In this document: piece by piece, positions 6,628-13,324 of the stretch | Numbering within the stretch: position 1 is the first letter of the stretch | How the letters are laid out: each line of letters opens with the position of its first letter | From: JBHENW01 sp046261875 | Lineage (GTDB): Bacteria > Acidobacteriota > Thermoanaerobaculia > UBA5066 > Gp7-AA6 | Direction of reading: 5' to 3' | DNA: 14,929 bases | NCBI GenBank assembly: GCA_046261875.1 | Contig: JBHENW010000155.1 | Location: 1 to 14,929, forward strand | Program-made: the position numbers and the translations under genes | Notes under the pieces: generated by a model | Seen by the model: only the letters and a program-made list of their open reading frames with translations | What the model was told of the DNA's origin: nothing | Database searches by the model: none

Positions 6628-6632
6628 TCGAC

Positions 6633-6661
6633 TTGCTTTTGAGGTACCGGGGCGAAACAAT
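6633..6661 (+). promoter_or_regulatory. Candidate promoter of ccmDEF, leaderless layout
   Basis: TTGCTT (6633-6638) and AACAAT (6656-6661) are separated by exactly 17 nt, as in a sigma-70 promoter. The -10 box ends 6 nt before the ccmD GTG at 6668, and no Shine-Dalgarno sequence is present. This is the only one of the proposed leaderless promoters here with a fair -35 box. Confidence 0.5.
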
Positions 6662-6667
6662 TCCGGC

Positions 6668-6778
6668 GTGAACAGCCTTATCTACCTCGCGGCCGCCAAC
6701 GTCGTGATCTGGGTCGGGCTGTTCTTCTATCTCTGGCGGCTCGACCGGCGGCTTTCGGAAAAGGAGGGAGAGCGTTGA
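6668..6778 (+). CDS. ccmD: Heme exporter small subunit CcmD
   Basis: 36 residues: a short N-terminus, one membrane helix ('YLAAANVVIWVGLFFYLWRL', residues 6-25) and a charged cytoplasmic tail ending in Lys/Glu/Arg. This is the usual CcmD plan, though on the short side. CcmD is needed for release of heme-loaded CcmE from the CcmABC complex. The GTG at 6668 was chosen since it starts directly before the helix and has a promoter at -10; longer in-frame starts would add an Arg-rich stretch unlike the family. The stop overlaps the ccmE TTG start (TTGA). Identification rests on its size, topology and position before ccmE. Confidence 0.78.
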   Translation: MNSLIYLAAANVVIWVGLFFYLWRLDRRLSEKEGER

Positions 6779-7191
6779 AGCGCGGTTACTGGGTGGCCGG
6801 GGTCCTGGCCATCCTGTTCGTGGGGCTGGGGATCACGTCCTTCCAGAAGACCCTGACTCCCTACGTCAGCTTCGAGGCGGCGCGCGGCGCGGACGGCGTC
6901 GTCCAGGTCATGGGCAGCCTGGACAAGACGAGCGACCGCTACGACGACGGGCGGCAGGAGCTCTCCTTCGACCTGCTCGATGAGCAGGGCGGCCGTCTGC
7001 GTGTCGCCTACCGCGGGACGCGCCCGGCCAACTTCAAGGACGCGATCTCGATCGTGGCCATCGGCCCGTACCGCGGCGGACGGATGGAGGCGGAGCGCCT
7101 CCTCGTCAAATGCCCCTCCAAGTACCAGGGCGCCGAGGTGAAATCCTACGGCGGCGGCTCCCCTCCCCCTCCCGCGGGCTCCGGCAGCTGA
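6775..7191 (+). CDS. ccmE: Heme chaperone CcmE, Cys-x3-Tyr variant
   Basis: 138 residues. One N-terminal membrane anchor (about residues 5-23) is followed by the periplasmic OB-fold with 'VQVMGSLDKTS' and 'AVAYRGTRPANFKD'-like strands. CcmE holds heme covalently and passes it to CcmF. In standard CcmE the heme-binding residue is His in HxxxY; here the matching motif is Cys113-Pro-Ser-Lys-Tyr117. The CxxxY form is known from archaea and Desulfovibrio-type bacteria, where it goes with loss of CcmH (System I*). It starts at a TTG overlapping the ccmD stop, with AAGGAGGG at 6761-6768 as its ribosome binding site. The tail is Gly/Pro/Ser-rich. It overlaps ccmF by one base (TGATG). Confidence 0.93.
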   Translation: MKRGYWVAGVLAILFVGLGITSFQKTLTPYVSFEAARGADGVVQVMGSLDKTSDRYDDGRQELSFDLLDEQGGRLRVAYRGTRPANFKDAISIVAIGPYRGGRMEAERLLVKCPSKYQGAEVKSYGGGSPPPPAGSGS

Positions 7192-9527
7192 TGTACTTCT
7201 GGCCCGGAGTGGCCGCGATCTGGGGGGCCCTGCTCGCGGGGCTCGCCTGCGCCGTGACTTACGTTCGCGTGGATCACGGCCGCAAGGACCTGCTCCCCCT
7301 CGCCCGCACTCTCTACACGGCCTACGCGACGTGCATCGTGGCGGCGTCGGCGGTCCTCATGACGCTGCTGCTGCAACACCGGTTCGACGTTTCGTACGTC
7401 AACGCCTATTCGAGCCTGGACCTGCCGCTCCACTTCCTCGTCTCGACGTTCTGGGGGGGACAGGAGGGCTCTTTCCTCCTCTGGCTCTTCTGGGGCGCGG
7501 TCATCGGTCTCTTCGTCTGGCGCAGCGCGAAGGAGCAGGAAGCGCCCGTCATGGTCGTCTACCTGGCGACATTCCTCGGAATCGTCGCGCTCCTCTGCAA
7601 GCAGTCCCCCTTCAAGCTGCTGCCGCCGCCCGCGCCGGCGGACGGAGTGGGCTTGAACCCGCTGCTCCAGGACCCCTGGATGGTCATCCATCCTCCCGTC
7701 ATGTTCATCGGTTTCGCCTCGCTCTCCGTCCCCTTCGCGTTCGCGATCGCGGCGCTCTGGAAGAAGCGGTGGGATGGCTGGGTCACACGCGCGCTGCCCT
7801 GGGCGCTGCTCACATTTCTCACCCTGGGGACCGCCATCCTCATGGGGGGCTACTGGGCCTACAAGACGCTCGGCTGGGGCGGGTACTGGGGCTGGGATCC
7901 GGTGGAGAACACGAGCCTCGTTCCCTGGCTCTTCACGGCGGCGCTCGTCCACGGCATGTTCCTCCAGCGGGTGCGCAAGCGCCACCGGCGGGTGAACCTG
8001 ATCCTCGCCTGCGTTTCCTTCCTCACGATCCTCTACGGGACCTTCCTGACGCGGTCGGGGATCCTGGCCGACTTCTCGGTCCACTCCTTCGTGGACCTGG
8101 GGATCACGAGCTGGCTCGTGGCGATCCTCGTGGGCTTCCTGGTTTTCAGCGCTGGCATGATCGCCTGGCGCTGGCGGGCGGTCCCGGTCGTCGCGGAAGA
8201 GGACCCGCCCCTGCTGTCGCGCAGCGTGCTCTTCATCCTGGGAATCGCCGTCTTCTGCGCGCTCGCGTTCGTGATCCTGCTGGGGACCTCCGCGCCGCTG
8301 CTCACGCGGCTGACCGACAACCCGTCGCAGGTGCAGCTCTCCTTCTACGGCAAGACGGCGACGCCCGGCGCGATCCTGCTGCTCATTCTCTCGGCCCTCG
8401 TCCCCTTCGTCTCATGGAAAGGCGAGCGTGCCGGGGAGCTCCTCAAGAGCGCCCGTCGGTCTCTCATCGTCGCCGCTGCCGTGACGGCGGTCGCAGCGGT
8501 TCTCGGATCGCGCGACGCGCTGCCGCTGCTGCTCATCGCGCTGTCGGCTTTCGCGGCCGACATGAACCTGCGGGCCGTCATCCGCAAGGCGAGCAACGCG
8601 AAGCTCGGCGGCGCGGGGGGGTACCTGGCGCACGTGGGGGTCGGGATCATGATGGCGGGAATCGTCGTCTCGGGCGTGTACGCGCAGACCCGGCGGGTGA
8701 AGCTCCCGATCGGCGAGCCCACGAAGATGGACGGCACGCTGCTGACGTTCCTCCGGGTCGTCCCGGGCTCCGGCGACCGGAAGCAGGCGATGGAGATCCG
8801 CGTGGAAGCCCCCGGAAAGAAGCCGTACTACGCGTATCCGAAGATGTACGTCAACACACGCACGAACCAGCTCATGGTCAACCCGTCGATCCGCAAGACG
8901 GCGGTGCGCGACTTCTACGTCGCGCCGCAGGAGTACGACCCGGGACAGCCGGAGCGACGCGGGCTCGACCTCCGGCTGACTAAGGGCACCACCCAGAACG
9001 TCGAAGGGGTTGGGGTGACCTTCCGCGAGTTCAACGCGGACCGCGCGGCGATGTTGCGGGGCGAGAAGACCGTCCTGGTTCTGACGGACGTGACGATCAC
9101 TCCGCCGGACGGATCGAAGCACGACGCCACCCTGCGGTACGTCTTCCACATGGACGGCCGCGAGGCCGAGGCGGAGGAGATTCCGGTTCCGGGCGCTCCG
9201 GGGGCGACCATGCGCGTGCTGGCCGTGTCTCCCAACGACGGCTCCGTGGTGCTGCGCCTGCGCGGGATCTCCAAAGAACCCGCCGACGAGTTTCAGGCCG
9301 CTACGACCGAGTCGCTCTCGGTCGAAGTGACGCGCAAGCCGCTCATCAGCCTGGTCTGGGGCGGCTTCTACGTCATGATGGGCGGCGCGCTGCTGGCGTT
9401 CATCAAACGGGCGGGCGAAGCGCGCAAGGCCGTGCTCGCCGCGGGTCCCGAGCCTTCCCGGGAGCCGGCCTCAGAAGCGATTCACCCCGCCGGATCTCCG
9501 ATCACGGTCCACAGCTCCTCCAGCTAG
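7191..9527 (+). CDS. ccmF: Cytochrome c heme lyase subunit CcmF
   Basis: 778 residues, somewhat longer than the usual 630-660 because of a large periplasmic domain near residues 500-730. CcmF takes heme from CcmE and joins it to apocytochrome c. Many membrane helices fill residues 1-490, with a last helix near 725-743. The WWD motif is 'WGGYWGWDPVENTSL' (residues 229-243). His167 in 'MVIHPPVMF' and His481 in 'GYLAHVGVG' match conserved heme-site histidines. The ATG overlaps the ccmE stop by one base, and an upstream frame extension was rejected because the family starts with a short MxxWPG-like N-terminus. The C-terminus is low-complexity. No ccmG, ccmH or ccmI follows. Confidence 0.95.
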   Translation: MYFWPGVAAIWGALLAGLACAVTYVRVDHGRKDLLPLARTLYTAYATCIVAASAVLMTLLLQHRFDVSYVNAYSSLDLPLHFLVSTFWGGQEGSFLLWLFWGAVIGLFVWRSAKEQEAPVMVVYLATFLGIVALLCKQSPFKLLPPPAPADGVGLNPLLQDPWMVIHPPVMFIGFASLSVPFAFAIAALWKKRWDGWVTRALPWALLTFLTLGTAILMGGYWAYKTLGWGGYWGWDPVENTSLVPWLFTAALVHGMFLQRVRKRHRRVNLILACVSFLTILYGTFLTRSGILADFSVHSFVDLGITSWLVAILVGFLVFSAGMIAWRWRAVPVVAEEDPPLLSRSVLFILGIAVFCALAFVILLGTSAPLLTRLTDNPSQVQLSFYGKTATPGAILLLILSALVPFVSWKGERAGELLKSARRSLIVAAAVTAVAAVLGSRDALPLLLIALSAFAADMNLRAVIRKASNAKLGGAGGYLAHVGVGIMMAGIVVSGVYAQTRRVKLPIGEPTKMDGTLLTFLRVVPGSGDRKQAMEIRVEAPGKKPYYAYPKMYVNTRTNQLMVNPSIRKTAVRDFYVAPQEYDPGQPERRGLDLRLTKGTTQNVEGVGVTFREFNADRAAMLRGEKTVLVLTDVTITPPDGSKHDATLRYVFHMDGREAEAEEIPVPGAPGATMRVLAVSPNDGSVVLRLRGISKEPADEFQAATTESLSVEVTRKPLISLVWGGFYVMMGGALLAFIKRAGEARKAVLAAGPEPSREPASEAIHPAGSPITVHSSSS

Positions 9528-9545
9528 AAGCCCGCCTCCGCATCG

Positions 9546-9568
9546 CGTTCCGGCTTCCTGCCGGAACG
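9546..9568 (+). terminator. Strong hairpin after ccmF
   Basis: CGTTCCGGC (9546-9554), loop TTCCT, GCCGGAACG (9560-9568) is a perfect 9-bp stem starting 18 nt after the ccmF stop. It probably marks the end of the ccmDEF transcript or protects its 3' end. There is no T tract, and the next gene begins 24 nt later, so the stem would also lie in that gene's leader if transcription reads through. Confidence 0.5.
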
Positions 9569-9592
9569 GATCCTGCAAGAGAAGTGTCCATT

Positions 9593-10480
9593 ATGGTGAA
9601 AAAAGCGCTGATTCTGCTGATCTCCATGGCGGTCGCCGCCTCTGCGGCGGCCGGGACCCTCTATCGCATCGAGCTGCGGGGACAGGCGCCGATCATCGCG
9701 CGGGACGAGCCCGCTCCCAACGGCAGCGTCCTTCTCTTTCACCGGCAGGTGGACGGCCGGTTGACCGGCGTCCCCAGGGAAGACGTCGTCTCCGTCACCC
9801 CCGTCGCCACGAGCCGGGGGACCTCGCCGAAGGCGCGCGTCACGGCCACGACGGCCGAAGCGCCGGCTGACGGCAAGCCGCTCCAACCGGGTGAGAGCCT
9901 GGTCCTCGGTCCGACCGGGGGCGACGGTTCGACGCGGGAAGCCGGAGCCGAAGGGGCGAACGCGACAGCCGCGGGCCGGCCCGGCGCGGCTATGGCCCCC
10001 GGTGCCGCGGGATACGGCGGTCCCGTCGGGCCCGACGGCGTTCCGGTCGGAGCCGTCAACGCTCCCGGCACCGTGAACCCCAACCTCGCATTGCAGCCGC
10101 CGGCCGCGACCACCGTGGGTTCGGACGGAGTGCCGCGCGCCGCGAGCGGTCCGCCGCCGACGATCGATCCGGTCACCGGACGTCCTCCGACGAGCCCTCC
10201 CGTCGCGGGCTCGACGGCGAACCCCGCCGGCTCGACGCCGCCGACGACCACCAGCAATCCCGCGGGGGCGACCGCACCCGTCACGACGACGAACCCGGCC
10301 GGATCGACGCCGCAAGGGACGACGCTCCAGCCCGTTCAGCCCGGGACCGCGTCGCAGCCGCAGACGCCGCCGCAGCAGACGGGCACGACGCAACGTCCCA
10401 ACTCGGGCGCGGCGGGAACCAACCGCGGGGCGGGTACGACCAACAACTCGACGACCACGAACAACTCGCCGCGGAACTGA
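9593..10480 (+). CDS. Exported low-complexity protein of unknown function
   Basis: 295 residues, not recognised. A signal peptide (residues 1 to about 20, 'LILLISMAVAASAAAG') is followed by a small folded segment of about 50 residues containing 'TLYRIELRGQAPIIARDEP' and 'GSVLLFHR'. The remainder is long Gly/Pro/Thr/Ala-rich and disordered, with three near-copies of NPAGST/A around residues 216-245 and an Asn/Thr-rich tail. It is probably exported, with the tail as a spacer or surface-exposed part. The ATG at 9593 has a weak purine-rich AAGAGAAG 9 nt upstream; a GTG at 9584 would add three residues. Its stop lies one base from the stop of the converging MBL gene. Coding is supported by the signal peptide and by the conserved-looking first domain. 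Confidence 0.75.
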   Translation: MVKKALILLISMAVAASAAAGTLYRIELRGQAPIIARDEPAPNGSVLLFHRQVDGRLTGVPREDVVSVTPVATSRGTSPKARVTATTAEAPADGKPLQPGESLVLGPTGGDGSTREAGAEGANATAAGRPGAAMAPGAAGYGGPVGPDGVPVGAVNAPGTVNPNLALQPPAATTVGSDGVPRAASGPPPTIDPVTGRPPTSPPVAGSTANPAGSTPPTTTSNPAGATAPVTTTNPAGSTPQGTTLQPVQPGTASQPQTPPQQTGTTQRPNSGAAGTNRGAGTTNNSTTTNNSPRN

Positions 10481-10481
10481 G

Positions 10482-11219
10482 TCAGATCTCTTCGAGCGAG
10501 AGCTCGAGGCCGTCGGTCGCCGCGCGGACGCGGCAGCCGGCGGCCTTTTCGTCTGCGAGCGCTTCGAGCTTTTCGGCGAGCGCGGCATCCCCCATTTCGA
10601 TCGGCTCCTTTCCGAAGTGGGAGAAGACCGCGCGCCGGACGCCATAGCGGCCGAGCCACCCGAGCTGGGCGCGCACGGTCGTGTGGCCCATGAGCGCGCC
10701 GCTCGGGTGCCGGCGCACGAGTGACCCCGTCAGTGTCGATCCGTCACCCACGTAGAGGTCCGCGCCCGCCAGGGCGCGCTCGGGCTCGTCGAACGCGATG
10801 ATGTCGCCCGAGTACAGCACGGTCGTTTTTCCCGCGAGGATGCGGACGGCGACGCCGGGACACCGGACCGAATGGACCACGGGATAGATGGTCAGACGGA
10901 AGGGCCCGACCCGGACGCTCGAGCCGGGCTGGAGGGTGACGCGGCGCGGTAGCGGGTAGTCCTTGAGGATCTCGTGCGTGATCGCCGAGGCATGGACGGG
11001 GACCTCCGCTCCGTCCGCAAGCCCCCAGGCATGGTCGGGGTGAGCGTGCGAGAGGTAAACCGCATCCGGGGCGATCTCCGGCATCAGCGTCTTGCGGTTC
11101 TCTCCCAGATCGCAGAGAAGCCGGAAGCCCTCGTGCTCGACCGTGAACGCCGAGTGGCCGGCGTGCGTCGGGGACTTCTCCTCCACGTACCCCTTCGTGC
11201 CGTAAAAGCGCAGCTTCAC
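10482..11219 (-). CDS. MBL-fold metal-dependent hydrolase, RNase Z-like
   Basis: 245 residues with a metallo-beta-lactamase fold. The metal motif HxHxDH is 'HAHPDH' at residues 58-63, with further candidate ligands in 'VVHSVRCPG', 'YSGDIIAF' and 'VFSHFGKEP'. The arrangement and the start 'KLRFYGTKGYVEE' resemble the RNase Z/Lactamase_B_2-like group, but the substrate is unknown and no RNA processing is claimed. It has no signal peptide, so it is cytoplasmic. The GTG at 11219 was chosen because this family starts at the KLRF strand; longer in-frame starts add an Arg/Ala-rich stretch that is antisense of the neighbouring gene. There is no Shine-Dalgarno sequence, but TATCCT lies 7 nt upstream. 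It is divergent from the aminotransferase gene with 40 bases between start codons. Confidence 0.9.
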   Translation of the reverse strand: MKLRFYGTKGYVEEKSPTHAGHSAFTVEHEGFRLLCDLGENRKTLMPEIAPDAVYLSHAHPDHAWGLADGAEVPVHASAITHEILKDYPLPRRVTLQPGSSVRVGPFRLTIYPVVHSVRCPGVAVRILAGKTTVLYSGDIIAFDEPERALAGADLYVGDGSTLTGSLVRRHPSGALMGHTTVRAQLGWLGRYGVRRAVFSHFGKEPIEMGDAALAEKLEALADEKAAGCRVRAATDGLELSLEEI

Positions 11220-11226
11220 GGCCGGA

Positions 11227-11232
11227 AGGATA
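11227..11232 (-). promoter_or_regulatory. Candidate -10 box for the RNase Z-like gene
   Basis: On the minus strand TATCCT lies 7 nt before the GTG at 11219, fitting the TANNNT leaderless layout. No clear -35 box was found. Confidence 0.45.
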
Positions 11233-11245
11233 AGGGGAAGCGCCA

Positions 11246-11251
11246 TAGAAT
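11246..11251 (+). promoter_or_regulatory. Candidate -10 box for the aminotransferase gene
   Basis: TAGAAT lies 8 nt before the ATG at 11260, with no Shine-Dalgarno sequence. With the minus-strand box at 11227-11232 it forms a very compact divergent promoter pair, the two -10 boxes being only 14 bp apart. Confidence 0.5.
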
Positions 11252-11259
11252 CCCGCGCG

Positions 11260-12444
11260 ATGCCGGGCCGGGGGGATCGCGTACGGCGCTTGCGCGACCT
11301 CGCCGGCATCGGCGTGGATCGCATGGGGGCGGCGGCCGACGCCCTGGCCGCGAGCGATCCGTCGATACTGCGCATGGAGAACCTCGATACCGACCTGCGT
11401 CCTCCGCCCGCCGCGATCCAGGCGACGCGCGAAGCGATCGAGAGGGACGACGCCAACAGCTATCTTCCCTTCGCCGGGCAGGCCCGCCTGCGCGCCGCGG
11501 CGGCGCGACGTGTCGGGGAGGCGTCCGGCGTGACGTACGAGCCGGAGCGGAACTGCCTCATCACGGCGGGCGGCCTCAACGGGTGCCTCGCGGCGCTCCT
11601 CGCGCTGCTCGACCCGGAGGACGAGGTCGTCCTGACGGACCCGACCTACGTCGGCATGATCAACCGCGTCCGGCTGGCCTCCGGAGTGCCCGTCCTCGTC
11701 CCGTTCGAATGGCGGGAAGGCCGCTGGGCCCTCGACCTCCGAGCGCTGCGCGCGGCAGTCACGCCGAAGACGAAGGGGCTCTTCCTCATGAGCCCGTCCA
11801 TGCCTTCGGGTGCGGCGCTCGACGCGGCCGAGTGGGACGCAGTCGCGCGGCTGTGCAGGGAGTCGGACCTCTGGCTCCTCTACAACGCCGCGATGGAGCG
11901 GATCCTCTACGACGGGCTCCGGCCGATCCACCCCGCGGGCCTTCCAGGGATGGCCGATCGCACGATCACGGTCGGCTCGGCCTCGAAGGAGTTCCGGATG
12001 ATCGGATGGAGGGTCGGCTGGGTCGTCGGCCCCGCGGAAATTCTCTCCGACGTCGCGCTCGTCGCCATCTCCGACGTCTGCGTCCCGGTCGGGATCGCCC
12101 AGCCCGGGGCCGCCGCGGCCCTCGAATCGCCGGACTCGGAACGGGACCTCGCCGGGGCGGTCGCCGAGTGGCAGCGACGGCGGGATGCGGTCGTCCGGGA
12201 GCTGGAGGGCTGGCCCGTCCGCGGCGCGGCGGGCGGCTGGTCGCTGCTGCTCGACGCCGGTAAGCTCGGCATGACGGGCGCCGTCGCGTCCGCGCGGCTC
12301 CTCGAGCGCGGGCGCGTCGCGGCGACGCCGATGAACCACTGGGGGCGGGTGCACGGCGAGCAATACGTCCGGTTCGTCTTCAGCAACGAGCCGGTGGAAC
12401 GCCTCGCCGGTCTCGGCGAGCGCGTGCGGCGCTCGCTGACCTGA
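11260..12444 (+). CDS. PLP-dependent aminotransferase, class I/II, unusual active site
   Basis: 394 residues with the fold type I aminotransferase plan. Lys243 in 'GSASKEFRMIGWRVG' is the Schiff-base lysine and Arg251 eight residues later is the usual phosphate-binding Arg; 'YVRFVFSN' near the C-terminus carries the expected carboxylate-binding Arg. Three other expected residues differ. The Asn of NPTG is Met181 in 'SPSMPSG', the Asp that contacts the pyridine nitrogen appears as Asn209 in 'LLYNAAMERI', and the Tyr three residues on is Met212. It may be an aminotransferase with altered specificity or a related PLP enzyme; the substrate is unknown. It is the first gene of a pair with the MBL hydrolase 5 nt downstream. 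Class is firm, reaction open. Confidence 0.88.
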   Translation: MPGRGDRVRRLRDLAGIGVDRMGAAADALAASDPSILRMENLDTDLRPPPAAIQATREAIERDDANSYLPFAGQARLRAAAARRVGEASGVTYEPERNCLITAGGLNGCLAALLALLDPEDEVVLTDPTYVGMINRVRLASGVPVLVPFEWREGRWALDLRALRAAVTPKTKGLFLMSPSMPSGAALDAAEWDAVARLCRESDLWLLYNAAMERILYDGLRPIHPAGLPGMADRTITVGSASKEFRMIGWRVGWVVGPAEILSDVALVAISDVCVPVGIAQPGAAAALESPDSERDLAGAVAEWQRRRDAVVRELEGWPVRGAAGGWSLLLDAGKLGMTGAVASARLLERGRVAATPMNHWGRVHGEQYVRFVFSNEPVERLAGLGERVRRSLT

Positions 12445-12449
12445 GGGCC

Positions 12450-13301
12450 ATGCGACTCGGCGCGCTCGACGTGGACCTCCTGCGCGGCTCGGATTTCCGG
12501 CTGGACGGCGGCGCGATGTTCGGCATCGTCCCGAAGCCCCTCTGGGAGCGGAAGTTTCCTTCGGACGACCGCAACCGGATCGCGCTGACGACCAACTGCC
12601 TCCTCGTCCGGGGACGGGATTACGTCGCGGTCGTCGAGGCGGGGATCGGCGACGACTGGAGCGCCAAGGAGCGGGACCTCTACGCGATCGAGGGCCTCGG
12701 CGCCCTGACCGCGTCGCTCGCCCGACACGGCGTGGCCCCCGAGGACGTGGACGCGCTTCTCCTCTCGCACCTGCACTTCGACCACGCCGGAGGAGCGAGC
12801 TGGCGGGAGGAAGGGCGGTTTGCGCCCGTCTTTCCCCGCGCGACGCTCTACGTTCAGGCGCAGGAGCTCGCCCATGCCCGCGCGCCGAACGACCGGGACC
12901 GGGGCTCCTACCGCGCGCAGGACTGGGAGCCGTGGGCGCAGGCCGGCCGCGTCGAAGAGATCCGTGGCACCGCCGTCGTCCGGCCCGGCGTTTCGGTCGT
13001 CCCGCTTCCCGGCCACAACCGAGGAATGCAGGCGATCCGCGTCGAATCGGAGGGGAAGGTCCTCTTCTACTTCGCCGACGCGCTCCCGACGGCGGCCCAC
13101 CTCCGGCCCTCGTGGACCATGGCCTACGACCTCTATCCCGCCGAGCTCGTCGAGACCAAGAAGCTACTTCTCGCGCAGGCCGTCTCGGAGCGATGGCTCT
13201 GCGTCTTCGGGCACGACCCGCAGGCGCCGTGGGGCTTCCTCGCCGCCGATGGCGCCGCCTACCTTATCGACTCCGTTCCCCGGGCCGAGCCCGTCTTCTG
13301 A
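12450..13301 (+). CDS. MBL-fold hydrolase, lactonase-like
   Basis: 283 residues, cytoplasmic (no signal peptide). The metal motif HxHxDH is 'HLHFDHAGG' starting at His107; later ligands are His in 'PLPGHNRGMQ', Asp in 'YFADALPTAAH' and His in 'VFGHDPQAP'. The N-terminal 'FRLDGGAMFGIVPKPLWER' and this ligand set are typical of a group of MBL proteins related to the AHL-lactonase (AiiA/YtnP-like) branch, though the substrate is not shown by sequence. The usual LVDTG-type strand reads 'VVEAGIGDDW'. The ATG at 12450 is preceded by GAGGG and lies 5 nt after the aminotransferase stop, so the two are an operon and may serve one pathway. It converges on the M11 protease gene with a 23-nt gap that includes the palindromic GCCGGCCGGC. 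Confidence 0.92.
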   Translation: MRLGALDVDLLRGSDFRLDGGAMFGIVPKPLWERKFPSDDRNRIALTTNCLLVRGRDYVAVVEAGIGDDWSAKERDLYAIEGLGALTASLARHGVAPEDVDALLLSHLHFDHAGGASWREEGRFAPVFPRATLYVQAQELAHARAPNDRDRGSYRAQDWEPWAQAGRVEEIRGTAVVRPGVSVVPLPGHNRGMQAIRVESEGKVLFYFADALPTAAHLRPSWTMAYDLYPAELVETKKLLLAQAVSERWLCVFGHDPQAPWGFLAADGAAYLIDSVPRAEPVF

Positions 13302-13324
13302 GGTGGGGCCTTCCCGCCGGCCGG

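Noticed and set aside
9524..10645. A 373-codon minus-strand frame antisense to the exported low-complexity protein
   Set aside because: Arg/Ser-rich without motifs; the plus strand has a signal peptide and ordered head segment.
10744..12363. A 539-codon open frame antisense to the aminotransferase
   Set aside because: Low-complexity Arg/Asp-rich product; the plus strand carries clear PLP-enzyme motifs.
13302..13324. GCCGGCCGGC palindrome as a terminator
   Set aside because: It is short, GC-only and lacks a T tract; with only 23 bases between the stops no firm call is possible.
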